Shown: positions 32,763 through 42,157 of the stretch, piece by piece
Numbering within the stretch: the stretch's first letter is position 1
Layout: each line of letters opens with the position of its first letter
NCBI GenBank assembly: GCA_030407315.1
Contig: JALQPE010000837.1
Location: forward strand, 20,056 to 84,055
DNA length: 64,000 nucleotides
Direction of reading: 5' to 3'
Source of the DNA: Asparagopsis taxiformis
Lineage: Eukaryota; Rhodophyta; Florideophyceae; Bonnemaisoniales; Bonnemaisoniaceae
The notes under the pieces: generated by a model
Told to the model about the DNA's origin: nothing
Databases searched by the model: none
Seen by the model: the letters and a program-made list of their open reading frames with translations, nothing else
Position numbers and translations under genes: made by a program

Positions 32763-32830
32763 TAAAATTTGGTAATTTTTTGGGCTCAAAAATTACTGCA
32801 GTAAAAACTGATCTAGCCAAGTGCACTTTG
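32763..32830. repeat. left half of a split cassette palindrome
   Basis: TAAAATTTGGTAATTTTTTG through GATCTAGCCAAGTGCACTTTG, then cut. The complementary half resumes at 52,893. The final TTTG is the target duplication of the 20 kb element. Confidence 0.95.
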
Positions 32831-32877
32831 AACACTGATTTCCATATGAACAGAATGTACTTCCGGAAACAGAATCT
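32831..32877 (+). repeat. left terminal inverted repeat (47 bp)
   Basis: AACACTGATTTCCATATGAA...CAGAATCT, perfectly complementary to 52,846-52,892. Confidence 0.95.
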
Positions 32878-33035
32878 CAAATTATGGGATATTGATTGCC
32901 GCAGACGAAGTTGATTGAATTGTAGCCAATGGGAAGGAGATAATGATTGACACACATTTCGCTGCAATGAAATCATTTTCAAAATTAAAAATTTTCAGAA
33001 TTCAAATTTTCCAAGATGCAGCGGTCCTATCTACC

Positions 33036-33420
33036 CTATCTACCATTTCCAAGTGAAGATAAACCGGCACGAATTTCCTTTTCGACCCCTGATCTCAATT
33101 TCTTGTTTTTGAGAGAAGGAAACTCAGCGATAACACTTTGTACTGGAATTGTTTCATTCCAAGGCTTTGAATGCTTCCCCTTCCCCAGCGAAGCCGGGCG
33201 GTATTTTCCTGACCAAGCATCACGTTTGTCGTAAACTTCATACCATCGTATGCGAAGCTTGCACACTATCCCTTCCTTGTTCCGAATACATTCCACAACC
33301 TGTCCGATCCAAAATGGCATTTCTTTTGTACATCCCTCCCCATTTACGGCGACAAACCGGTTCCGAGAATATGAAAGATTAGATACGGGCTCTGGATACT
33401 CGGCGTATACTTAATTTTCA
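33036..33420 (-). pseudogene. C-terminal domain of the DUF7869-like transposase
   Basis: After the main transposase frame stops at 33,489, the minus strand resumes near 33,380 in another frame with NRFVAVNGEGC-like text, PFWIGQVVECIRNKEGIVCKL, an RIRWYEV segment and KPWNETIPVQSVIAEFPSL. The plus-strand protein at 40,071-41,063 ends with the same module (FVAVKGTGC, PFSLAKVKGV, VEWMEK, VDHISPDSVILEIPEL). This shows it belongs to this family's C terminus and is translated in at least one context. The ~90-base gap may be an intron or decay; I could not fix splice sites. Confidence 0.55.
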
Positions 33421-33488
33421 TCACAATGCATTATGTTCATAGAATCCCTTTTGTATTTTCCTTTCAGCTCGAAGAAATCCCGAAGATT

Positions 33489-34679
33489 CTAGTGCGGAGG
33501 TTCAACCCTATTTCTGTAAACATGTTCCACAAGTTCCAGAAGTGCCTGCATTTTCATAGGACAATTTATCCTGGATTCTTCAGACCGTATTCTGAACAGA
33601 ACCTTATTCCGATCTGGCGGAGACACGACATTGTTGGGCGGCGTTGAACGGAGAGAAGGTGGGCAAATAGTGAACCCTTTCAGTCCTGGGGTGCTAGTGG
33701 GAAGTCTTTCCCACTGATCATCACTGAATACCTTCACATCGTATGCAGTGTTGTAGAAGTCAGAATTCGTTTCTGGTTCTTCGTCCCGGTAGAACCTGAA
33801 ATACCTGTACTTTGAGAAAGGCTTTACCTTCCCGATACAGTTTGTCTCCCTACATAGGCCTGAGAAATTGATAATATGAAGCATACGAACCACAACTGGC
33901 TGTGGTGTGAAGGACTTCCTCAACTCCTCGAGTAGTTCTTCCATAGTCACAGCGTTATTAGAATGCCTTCTTCTCGAGGTACAACTGAATGCTTGGTCAA
34001 TATCAGCATGTGTATGTCCTACAGGAAGGAAAGACACGAAAACCTCTTGATAAACTCCCCAGGCCACGAGACATTCCAAATAACAAAACAAAAATTTGTT
34101 CTTGTTTTCGCGTGTGCAGTTATCGACTTGCAAGTACAAGGTTCCTTCAAGTTGTGAGCTCTCGGCCTTGGCTGACAGAATTCTATGGAGAGCTTCAATG
34201 ATATGATTTGCCCCAGTCTCATGCTCTGCAGTCATTGTATATAGTGTGAGGCGTTTTCGAACTCTATGTTCGAGTACACCAACAAGTTTCACCTTGAGAC
34301 TGTGCCCAACGGTTGCTTTCGTACTCACGGAGAAGTAAGGAAGTCCATAACCAGATTGATCAGCACCGTCAATAATTAGGGATGTATATTTTGAGGGATA
34401 CAATGTAGTTAGTTCACATTTCCTCTGGTATTCTCTTCTTTCTCTGGCGACCATCTCGATATGCAAACGCCTTCTCTCGAGAAGAGGGGCAGTACGAGTC
34501 ACATCTGTTCCGAGTCTCTCTAAGGCACTGCGAATGTATTCGCACTCAGTACATTTTGTAAACCTCTGAATTCTCCGTACTTTGATATCTCCACAATATG
34601 TCTTCCATGTGGAGTAGAAGTAAGTTAGAGAAGGTGGGTTTTGTGTACCATACAGAACAGAGTACTGTTCACAGAACAT
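33489..34679 (-). CDS. DUF7869-like transposase catalytic part
   Basis: The frame holds a nuclease-like core: LIIDGADQSGYGLPYF (D104), LYLQVDNCTRENKNKF (D186, E191), and VSFLPVGHTHADIDQAFS (residues ~218-231). These are the signature segments of the DUF7869 family, widespread in algal, oomycete and coral genomes and thought to be a transposase with an acidic triad. KCTECEYI upstream is a candidate zinc site. Its position next to the left terminal repeat of a 20 kb element with target duplications supports a transposase role. The first Met here is internal: the real N terminus is in the frame at 34,625-35,593, joined across an A7 run at 34,690-34,697. Confidence 0.75.
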   Translation of the reverse strand: MFCEQYSVLYGTQNPPSLTYFYSTWKTYCGDIKVRRIQRFTKCTECEYIRSALERLGTDVTRTAPLLERRRLHIEMVARERREYQRKCELTTLYPSKYTSLIIDGADQSGYGLPYFSVSTKATVGHSLKVKLVGVLEHRVRKRLTLYTMTAEHETGANHIIEALHRILSAKAESSQLEGTLYLQVDNCTRENKNKFLFCYLECLVAWGVYQEVFVSFLPVGHTHADIDQAFSCTSRRRHSNNAVTMEELLEELRKSFTPQPVVVRMLHIINFSGLCRETNCIGKVKPFSKYRYFRFYRDEEPETNSDFYNTAYDVKVFSDDQWERLPTSTPGLKGFTICPPSLRSTPPNNVVSPPDRNKVLFRIRSEESRINCPMKMQALLELVEHVYRNRVEPPH

Positions 34680-35593
34680 TTCATAGACAGCTTTTTTTGG
34701 AATAGTGGGAGATGCCTCTCGTTTGTATCTGGCATCCGATCTGCCGTTGACTCTGCGAAACGCTCTAGGAAGCCTATTACTGCATCTCTGCTGGGAGAAG
34801 CCAGGAGTTTTGATGTTTGAATTGAACAGAAGCTTCTTCCGTTCGTATATGACTTCTTGACGGAGCTCTGTAGGTGCCGGGAAAACTTAAAAGAGGACTC
34901 AAGGAACTTGTAACAGACCTTCCTCCCTGCAAACCTGAAGATCATAGAACTTGGCTCCAGTAAATTTTGCAGATATCTTCTCCTATCTTCATTTCCCCAG
35001 AGAAGTACTCGGGAAGTTTCACTGGACAAGAATACACAATCTGTTCTCGAAAAGCAATTCTGTTGACAGCATTTCATCTTCTTCATTTCTGTGCTCGACA
35101 GAGACAGAACAAGATTTCTCCTGAATATCTTCCTTCTGCTTTCTGGTTTCAACAACTTACCTCTTACTTTGCTGTCGTACGGCTTTCTTTTCCGATTGTA
35201 GTGATTTTTGGAGTGGAAGTTCTCTGCAGAAACAAATTCGTTTCGCTCAGAAACTTTTAGAGAATCAGAAGAAACTTGTTCATTATCAGGATCGTCCATG
35301 TCGCTCAAGGGGACTTCAAAATTCCTTGACCCAATGAGATCAGGTACAAAGTCATTAGATCCTTGATCCGCTCTTGCGGTCTCTGTAGGGATTCCGTACA
35401 TGTGCAAAACTTTCTCTGAACTCTCTTCTTCTCCTTTCTGAATTTTTTCTCCTTTCGTTATCAAGGCACTGGATCCATGCATAGTGAGTGTGAAACCAGG
35501 ATCTACTCCCAATGAAAGTAGAATGGATTCGGCTTGGGTACGCAGTACATCGTGATCGCAGGGGGAAAGCGGGGTGGGATCTTGTGTGCTCAT
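34625..35593 (-). CDS. DUF7869-like transposase N-terminal part
   Basis: Start chosen at the ATG at 35,593 (MSTQDPTPLSPCDHDV); the open frame further upstream has no ATG. An acidic, disordered stretch is followed by a basic cluster (RKRKPYDSKVRGKLLKPESRRK). A cysteine module comes next: KMKCCQQNCFSRTDC, then RRYLQNLLEPSS and FAGRKVCYKFLESSFKFS. The same module occurs in the protein at 40,071. The end (RMPDTNERHLPLFQKK) continues into the catalytic frame through a -1 change at A AAA AAG, a canonical slippery heptamer in the right phase (NNX XXY YYZ = CAA AAA AAG). Programmed frameshifting, a one-base deletion or an assembly error are all possible. Confidence 0.7.
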   Translation of the reverse strand: MSTQDPTPLSPCDHDVLRTQAESILLSLGVDPGFTLTMHGSSALITKGEKIQKGEEESSEKVLHMYGIPTETARADQGSNDFVPDLIGSRNFEVPLSDMDDPDNEQVSSDSLKVSERNEFVSAENFHSKNHYNRKRKPYDSKVRGKLLKPESRRKIFRRNLVLSLSSTEMKKMKCCQQNCFSRTDCVFLSSETSRVLLWGNEDRRRYLQNLLEPSSMIFRFAGRKVCYKFLESSFKFSRHLQSSVKKSYTNGRSFCSIQTSKLLASPSRDAVIGFLERFAESTADRMPDTNERHLPLFQKKLSMKCSVNSTLFCMVHKTHLL

Positions 35594-35599
35594 TGTGAA

Positions 35600-35984
35600 A
35601 GATCCGAAAATGGTTCTGTTTCGATTGTTACGCAATAGTGGTTGAGAAAATAGAACAGGGATATCGGACAAATCATATTTTCCTAGAGCTCTCTATACAA
35701 ATTACGTATCTACAACTTTATCACTCAGGAGTCTGCTGTATCGGCTGTCAGGAAAACTTTGGCGTTGAAGAATTGTAACGGGAAGAAATATAATATACGT
35801 GTAACGGTATGTATTCCTAGACTCGAGCACAGCAGCATCCGTTACAGTATTTCTGAAGAATAGAAGTTTACTGGAAAGGTTTCCAATTTCAGGCTATGGT
35901 GTACTTCTCGATAAGGGCAACAGGAGAGAACTGATAGCTGCGATTCGTCCATGTTCTACTATATGTTACAAATGGTCGTGAAAA
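35600..35984. other. intergenic region between two minus-strand genes
   Basis: About 390 bases, AT-rich; presumably contains the 3' end of the ParB-methyltransferase unit and the 5' region of the transposase. No element recognised. Confidence 0.4.
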
Positions 35985-36674
35985 TCATTGCTTGCCGGAG
36001 ATACCATTTGAAACTTGCATTGCATATAGATCCCATGAGAATACTCCTACGAGACCTTGCAAAGTCTTGGGTGGCTCCTCAACCCCACCATAGCCATACG
36101 GGTACGCATAGTTCTTAGCATTTTCCTTCACCTCAAAATGATAGCAAGATATGAGCTTCTGACCTTTCTTCTCATATTTGGTCAGCGACAAATTATGAAT
36201 TGAAGTTTGAAGAGCGGTACTTTCTTCCCGTCCTAGAAGAAGCTTTGCAACCCCCACAATGTTACCGTCTATCATGAGGTCCACTATATCCCCTCCTCTG
36301 GGAACTTGTCTTTCGTTTCCATCTTCTGTTACTCTTGCAATACAGTCAATCTCTCCACTGCTGTCTGTATTTCTGGAATCCCCTATCTTTCTCTTCTTCG
36401 AATCATTTTTCGTTTTGGGAACCTTTGAATACAATATTTCGGCTACAGCTCGAAGTCTTTCATGAGCAATGCGGAAAGTTCGGGCATTCGCCTCAATTAC
36501 AACGCATGATCGAGCGGTTCTCATTGATGCAATAGCAGTTGTTAACGTTCCTGAGTACATATCCAAAACAGAACCTCTTTCCGGACAGAAAGTATTGATT
36601 AGCTCAGAAAGTAGGGCAATTTTTTTTCCTCCGTAAGAACCGGGGCCTTTGAGCCAGGAATAACAAGCTTTTCT
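35985..36674 (-). CDS. DNA methyltransferase C-terminal part (SAM-binding motif)
   Basis: Downstream of the ParB-methyltransferase frame the same protein continues after two shifts. SDIPVSKEKLVIPGSKAP (36,615-36,690) reads in one frame. From a run of eight A near 36,620, IALLSELINTFCPERGSVLDMYSGTLTTAIASM reads in a third. DMYSG is the FxG-type motif I that binds S-adenosylmethionine. Because motif I follows the DPPY motif, the arrangement is that of beta-class amino-methyltransferases (N6-adenine or N4-cytosine). The remaining ~140 residues include a basic KTKNDSKKRKIGDS segment and an uncharacterised C-terminal domain. Alone it lacks the catalytic motif and would be inactive. Confidence 0.65.
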   Translation of the reverse strand, partial: RKACYSWLKGPGSYGGKKIALLSELINTFCPERGSVLDMYSGTLTTAIASMRTARSCVVIEANARTFRIAHERLRAVAEILYSKVPKTKNDSKKRKIGDSRNTDSSGEIDCIARVTEDGNERQVPRGGDIVDLMIDGNIVGVAKLLLGREESTALQTSIHNLSLTKYEKKGQKLISCYHFEVKENAKNYAYPYGYGGVEEPPKTLQGLVGVFSWDLYAMQVSNGISGKQ

Positions 36675-38894
36675 TTAGAAACAGGTATATCTGACATCGC
36701 AGCGAACCTTCTGCTTGTCTTTGAAGTTTGAAGGGACAAAATGGTACGGACTCTTCAGATCAGGTTTGAAACCATCTTTACAAGCCCCTGGTGCCTTTGC
36801 GATCACTGCAAAGTCACATGCGTCTTGAGGAAAGTTTTCACCTCTGTGGTGTTGTATGGTTCGAGTATCCTTCATTATAACGAAAGGATACTCTGGACCG
36901 GAAAAACCAATCCGATGAAGCTCACTGTAAAAACTTTCGAAGTTTCGGAACGACAAAAACGAAAGAAACCATCCACCGGGCTTCAGAACTCGTCTCGCGA
37001 ACTGACAAAGAGATTTAATTTCTTTGTCGTCGATAAAATTGTCGTAGTTTGTGGTACGAAGTGCCTGGGACTTCGGAGTACCATATGGCGGATCGGTAAG
37101 GATGAAGTCAAAAAGGGGGTGGTTATCAGTCCATACCGTTTTGTCGAATTCTTGCCATTTCATCTGATAACAAGCAACTCCCATTTGACTCAAGTGATCA
37201 ATTTTATCTTCTGAGTTATTTTCATCTGGAGCAGATCGCTTTGGTCGGGTATTCAGCCTTTCAGAATTCAAACTTGGAACGTTTCCAGCACAGACAATCT
37301 CACCTTGCTTAGTTCCTGTTTTACCTGGATCAGAAACATGTTCCGATTTAGAAGTTTTGCTCTCGGAAGGCTTAACAACTTCATTATGCTCTTGTTCAGA
37401 CCTAGCGACAGTTTCTGCGCTGACTTCACCCTTTTCTGTTATTTGTTCTTCACCTCCATCATTCTCATTGGGTAAGGCACCCTCTGAAAGATCACCATCA
37501 ACTTGAACAGAATCATACTCTGAAATGCTCCTATTTTGCTCAATGTATTTCTTTTCCTTCATTGGTGCTGCCTCTGGACAGACTTTTCGGTATTGCTTCA
37601 AGAGCGTTTCAAGAATTTCTGTGTCGTTACCAGAGTTAGCAGAAACTTCTGTATCGAACTTAGTCGATCTAAGAAGGTTATTCTTGATTGCTTCCATGCC
37701 AGAGGGCCATGTTTCCTCCTCGATGAGGGACTCGAACTTCCTAGCCTCCCTCAAAGCATGACAAGCGCTTTCGAATTGCTCTACTGTGGCTTTGTAGGAT
37801 GCTGCTTTAAACTTATTTGACCTCGAAATTTCTCTGAGGCGATACAGTGTGCTGATATGATTTTGTTCTGCGTCCGGCCCCGTAGCGTTCATAAACTTGG
37901 TAGCTGACTTGATCGATGTAATGTTAATGAACCTACGGAACACCCGACAGTCAACTGTGTGCATTGCAGACACGGAGTCACCAATTTTCTCTCCTGATGA
38001 GAGGGGTTCCGCAAGCTCTGGATGTTCCGAGTTCATTATCTTACCAATTTCATGAATGACTTTTAGTGGTAATCGAACAGCCGTAGTAGCTGTTTGTCTC
38101 ATAGTGTTATCTTTGAGATGTGTGCATCCATCATATGCAGAGGCAATTTGCTTTGCAGTTGGTTGCTTCCCGTTCGACATCGTCCTTAACCGATCTGATT
38201 CTTCGCGAAGACCAATTAGTGTATCGTACAACGTGGACTCGATGAAAAAGGATGCATCGTGCTTCCTGTTTTGATGCCATCCCAACTGTTTCAAAACTTG
38301 TAAGCTATGACCGCCTTTCAGAATAGTAACGGGCCAGAGAAATGACTCCCATACATCTGGGCTCTCATCCATCAGCTCCAGAATGGCGGTGAGTCTATGC
38401 ATCCCATCTACTACACCATACCAAACAGAACGACCTTCTGCTTTTTCGACTGCCTGAGACTCGGAAAGAGGTTTTCCATCGGATCCTTTCATAGATCGGA
38501 AGAAGTCTACTACGTGGCGTTTCAGACCACCAGTGAGTCCGACTACGATCCCGTTATCGGAACCAGCAATGAAACCTTGACCGTATCTGTCGTTATTTAC
38601 TCGACCATTTCTCGTGTCCCGATCGAAGCTAGAACCGTTGAAAATTGCCTTCAATCTCATAACACCAGATCTTGAAATCTGTCGAACAGAGGTTAGAGGG
38701 ACACAAGAACGTGGATCCACTCGCATGTTAGTGGAACCCTCCATAACATCCGCGAAAAGCGCCATGATGGATGTGTCTCGTGGTGTGGAACGAGCATCTT
38801 GTGTACCGGAAATATTCTTTTGTTTGAAAAAAGAGCTGGACATATCTGTGATAGCCGTTTTCAAGCAAGAATTGTTGGGAGGGTGTATATGCAT
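36675..38894 (-). CDS. ParB-like domain fused to DPPY DNA methyltransferase
   Basis: Start at the first ATG (38,894; MHIHPPNNSCLKTA), with MSSSFFKQK 17 codons on as an alternative. Residues ~50-200 form a ParB-like module: VRQISRSGVMRLKAIFNG, and WYGVVDGMHRLTAILELM with DGMHR at residues 163-167. A helical middle (~200-440) and an acidic linker (~440-560) follow. The methyltransferase starts with HPLFDFILTDPPYGTPKSQA (DPPY at 601-604, the catalytic motif IV). Then come KSLCQFARRVLKPGGWFLSF and FAVIAKAP. The SAM-binding motif lies beyond the stop in other frames. ParB-methyltransferase pairs are known from phages and bacterial mobile elements, where the ParB part is thought to act on or bind DNA. 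In a eukaryotic transposon it could mark element DNA with 6mA or 4mC; that role is inference. Confidence 0.75.
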   Translation of the reverse strand: MHIHPPNNSCLKTAITDMSSSFFKQKNISGTQDARSTPRDTSIMALFADVMEGSTNMRVDPRSCVPLTSVRQISRSGVMRLKAIFNGSSFDRDTRNGRVNNDRYGQGFIAGSDNGIVVGLTGGLKRHVVDFFRSMKGSDGKPLSESQAVEKAEGRSVWYGVVDGMHRLTAILELMDESPDVWESFLWPVTILKGGHSLQVLKQLGWHQNRKHDASFFIESTLYDTLIGLREESDRLRTMSNGKQPTAKQIASAYDGCTHLKDNTMRQTATTAVRLPLKVIHEIGKIMNSEHPELAEPLSSGEKIGDSVSAMHTVDCRVFRRFINITSIKSATKFMNATGPDAEQNHISTLYRLREISRSNKFKAASYKATVEQFESACHALREARKFESLIEEETWPSGMEAIKNNLLRSTKFDTEVSANSGNDTEILETLLKQYRKVCPEAAPMKEKKYIEQNRSISEYDSVQVDGDLSEGALPNENDGGEEQITEKGEVSAETVARSEQEHNEVVKPSESKTSKSEHVSDPGKTGTKQGEIVCAGNVPSLNSERLNTRPKRSAPDENNSEDKIDHLSQMGVACYQMKWQEFDKTVWTDNHPLFDFILTDPPYGTPKSQALRTTNYDNFIDDKEIKSLCQFARRVLKPGGWFLSFLSFRNFESFYSELHRIGFSGPEYPFVIMKDTRTIQHHRGENFPQDACDFAVIAKAPGACKDGFKPDLKSPYHFVPSNFKDKQKVRCDVRYTCF

Positions 38895-38909
38895 AGAGTG
38901 GAACACAAA

Positions 38910-40070
38910 TTGTCCTACCAGATGTTTGGATAATAAGCAACGAAGCGCCGACGTCGGACTCCATGATGATATAAACGGAATAAAGTTCCTGAATAGTTTA
39001 TTGCTACGCTCCCTGATCCGTTAAAGTTATAGACTCTCAGTACAATAACATCTCTTCACGTATAGCACAGGACAGAGTGTCAACTCTGCAAGGATGGTAT
39101 TCCAGAGACTTACATGCAGTGTATTATTGCAAACTGGAAAAATTTGCGGTGCAGGACGTCTAATTGCACCACTTGCTGAATATGTGAAGTAGAAATGAAA
39201 TGAACTCTGCTGGCTCAGGGTTCGATACCGAAAGGGAGAAGCAAACTGCACTTCAGGCCACACGAAGCTGAGCGAATGTATGACAAGCCAGCTCCATCTT
39301 GTAGTCAAGGCCATCACTCCACTCTTCGGTCTGGCTAGCCAGTCAGCGTTGAATATCAATATTGGACTATACATCTGACTGCAGACGTATCTAGAGATCC
39401 TTTCTCAACACATGTGGCTAAAATGAATCACTGAAACCGGTAATGAATTTTGAAAGGTGACCTGAACGACAAGTGTTCTCATGATAATGCTTCATATCAA
39501 AATGTATTTTTAGTAATCCAATTACAAAATGGTAATATTCAGAACTATTTCTGCTCTATTCCTATTTCACAGCTGTAGAAACCTATCCGTCTGATATCAA
39601 TATTAGTCGATAGGTTTCAATCTGCTTCAATTTGAGTTTCCACCGTCACCTCGAAGAGCTTAGTTAGTACATCTTTCATGCATCCATTTTACACATGGTG
39701 AAGACAATGGCAACCCTACTCCTCACACTGCTCACATTTCCCTAGCGTTGTATGTTGCAGTCAGATAAGTAGACCTACTTTGAATTCGGAATTCCATACT
39801 GAACACCACTGGGAGTTCGCCATATGGACTAGCTTCTTATTGTACTGCTTACCGTTGGAAGCAGCAGAACCAAAATAATATTCTGAAAATATTGAATCAA
39901 TGAAAATTTCTTTGAATTGTTTCTGAGTTTGAATACTTTATCTTTATGTCGTATTCAGGATATTGTTCTGGTTCCAGCACCTAGCGTGAATATAACAGTT
40001 GGTTGTCAAAACCAGTATTTGATATTTGCCATACAACGTTGTATGGTACCATAAACGACTTCGTTTCAAA
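38910..40070. other. intergenic region between divergent genes
   Basis: About 1.1 kb, AT-rich, between the ParB-methyltransferase (minus) and the zinc-module gene (plus); it should hold both promoters. An imperfect hairpin, gaaacctatc...gataggtttc, lies at about 39,577-39,620. No open frame is convincing. Confidence 0.5.
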
Positions 40071-41063
40071 ATGCGTACGAGGTCTGGTCGCCCAACAACA
40101 GCGAAAAAAGTACCGCGCGGGTCGCTCAAGAAGAGCTCGGCGACTAAGGTACCCGTCCAAGCGCAAAAAGCCCTACGCGCTGGATCAAGCAAGGATACAT
40201 CGCCCGTTATTCAAGATGAGCGCTCCCTAGAAACTGTTACACTCCCAAGTCAAGCGAAGAGGTCAGTATCTCTCACAATTTCACAACGAAGACTATCGAA
40301 TGCCAAAGAGCTCTCAGCTCCTTCTCAAATCAAGAAACTTACTACAAAGCATTGCTGTAAGCTAAAATGCTTCCAAAAGGTTGACCGAGATCAGCTTTGT
40401 GATGATATGAAGAAAGTTGCACATATGAACCAGAAAGATCGACGCCATTTCTTACAATCTTTGTTTGTGCAAGAGTTTGAAACGTACCGTTACGGTGGAA
40501 GGAGAGTTTGCTACAAATTTCTGAACCAAACATTCCGATTTTCAATTGATATGCAGTGGAAAACGAAAATGAAGCTTATTGGTGCGTCTGCCTCTCAACC
40601 AGTTGAATCTCCTGATTCGGAACTAGGTTCTGCTTCTGATAGCGAAAAGCAACCTGAAATTGATGAACAAGATCAGTTGCACCCTGAGGAATCAGATGAT
40701 ATGGTCAACATTGATGAACAAGATCAGTTGTGCCCCGAGGAATCAGATGATATGGTCAACACGTTTGTTGCTGTGAAAGGGACAGGCTGTTCAGCTGAGG
40801 AGCCTTTCTCGTTAGCAAAGGTTAAAGGTGTAGAAAGGGGAAAAAAGGAAAGAAATGTACTCAAGATCACAGTTGAATGGATGGAAAAGAAGGATGGAAA
40901 TGCCCTAACGTGCCGTTATGAACCATGTTTGAGAAGGAATGGATGCCCTCGGGTCGACCATATCTCTCCTGATAGTGTTATCCTTGAGATCCCGGAGCTT
41001 GTAGATGATCGGCTGGATTCCTATTCGCGTGATTTCTTGACCAAGTTCCTAGACCTAGACTAG
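40071..41063 (+). CDS. transposase-derived protein lacking the catalytic core
   Basis: Start at the first ATG (MRTRSGRPTTAKKVPRG). The product has the same N-terminal cysteine module as the DUF7869-like transposase (HCCKLKCFQKVDRDQLC, RRHFLQSLFVQEF, YGGRRVCYKFLNQTFRFS) and the same C-terminal module (FVAVKGTGC, PFSLAKVKGV, PRVDHISPDSVILEIPEL). The D...DNC...GHTHADID core is missing. Instead there is an acidic linker containing a 17-residue tandem duplication (IDEQDQL-H/C-PEESDDMVN). The N terminus is strongly basic. The frame is intact, unlike its neighbours. It could bind the element ends without cutting and so regulate transposition, or be an accessory subunit. Confidence 0.65.
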   Translation: MRTRSGRPTTAKKVPRGSLKKSSATKVPVQAQKALRAGSSKDTSPVIQDERSLETVTLPSQAKRSVSLTISQRRLSNAKELSAPSQIKKLTTKHCCKLKCFQKVDRDQLCDDMKKVAHMNQKDRRHFLQSLFVQEFETYRYGGRRVCYKFLNQTFRFSIDMQWKTKMKLIGASASQPVESPDSELGSASDSEKQPEIDEQDQLHPEESDDMVNIDEQDQLCPEESDDMVNTFVAVKGTGCSAEEPFSLAKVKGVERGKKERNVLKITVEWMEKKDGNALTCRYEPCLRRNGCPRVDHISPDSVILEIPELVDDRLDSYSRDFLTKFLDLD

Positions 41064-41389
41064 AATATTTCTGTGAACCAATAGCAATGTTTCCAAGATC
41101 CACACCTATCAAACGCAGCAGAATTCAATTGCGGTTGGAGTATGTTTGAGCGACAAATGAGTAAAATCAACTTAGGCAGAGGATGGCAGCAACGGGGAAC
41201 GAAATATTTACTGTCCAGTGACGTATAATATAACTGTGCACTACGCAGGAACATCATCAGTTCACGTTGGGAAATTTCACTATGTCTTGGGGATGCAATC
41301 TGACACGACTACATGTCTGACAGCTTCATCAAGGCGCTGCAGCGTGCCCAAAATGTTGATAGCTCGTGTTACCAGTCCTCTCCCAAACC

Positions 41390-41394
41390 GTCAT
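41390..41394. repeat. 5-bp target site duplication GTCAT (left)
   Basis: GTCAT directly precedes the left LTR and follows the right LTR at 47,510-47,514. Confidence 0.95.
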
Positions 41395-41777
41395 TGTTCG
41401 TAGGCTACACTTGTTCGTAGGCTACACTATGTAGCCCACACTATTCAATCTACATAAAAGGTAGGCTACAATATGAATCAATTTGTAGGTAACACTATAT
41501 TCCGTTTTTGGTCACTCAGACGGAAGTTCCTACACTATGCTACCTATGTTTTGAATTCGCTAGCCACCTAGGATTGTAGTTGTAGAAGCTAGAACTAGAA
41601 TAAATAGGCGACTTGCTCCGGAGCCGAGGCAAGATCATCCACCATCTTTACCATCAACAACCACCTCATCAACACGATCATCCCCCAGCGCGAGTATTCG
41701 CGATACACCGGCGTACCGTGCGCCAATCAAAACCGAACACTTGTCATTTTTAATTTCGGGAATCGTTTTTCCCATCA
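41395..41777 (+). repeat. left LTR (383 bp) of Ty1/copia element
   Basis: It begins TGTTCGTAGGCTACAC and ends CCCATCA (TG...CA). It reads identical to 47,127-47,509 in my comparison. Internal direct repeat TTGTTCGTAGGCTACACT at the start; no clear TATA box. Confidence 0.95.
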
Positions 41778-41819
41778 CTTGCAAGTCCGGGGAAACTTCT
41801 TTCCCAAAATCAAAATAAT

Positions 41820-41893
41820 CTGAAAAAAAGGCAAAAAGGCAAAAAAAAAAAGAAAGAAAGAAAAAAGCCAAAAGCTCATAAAAAAGCCAAAAG

Positions 41894-41927
<34 letters not shown>

Positions 41928-42120
41928 AAAAAAAGAAAAAGATTTTTACACGTGTGCAAAGGACTAATTTCACCCTGCGGTCATTATCCTATCAGATAAT
42001 ATCACTTTGTGGACATTTTTCCCCTGAATTTTCAAATTCTTGTATACTTCGGTATATTTTCACTCGCTGTAAATAATCGAAAGAAAAGTAAGTTGAAAAA
42101 AAAAAAAAAAACCAAAAGAA
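41820..42120 (+). other. A-rich low-complexity leader of the copia element
   Basis: Long A runs broken by G (up to 29 consecutive A near 41,900) between LTR and first coding frame. Homopolymer length here is likely unreliable. Confidence 0.7.
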
Positions 42121-42157
42121 AAACATTTCAAAAAGGAGATTGCTAACCTACTTACAG

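Noticed and set aside
28961..38894. Prokaryotic or phage origin of the window because of ParB and DPPY methyltransferase genes
   Set aside because: Introns, LTR retrotransposons, DET1/PWP2/SET domains and the absence of ribosome-binding sites show eukaryotic DNA; bacterial ancestry of the domains is possible, but the window itself is not bacterial.
39027..39374. 115-codon minus-strand frame between divergent genes
   Set aside because: No domain, in an AT-rich region where chance frames are expected; not supported as a gene.
41890..41935. Poly-A tail of a retroposed gene
   Set aside because: It lies just inside the left LTR of a complete copia element and is part of its leader.
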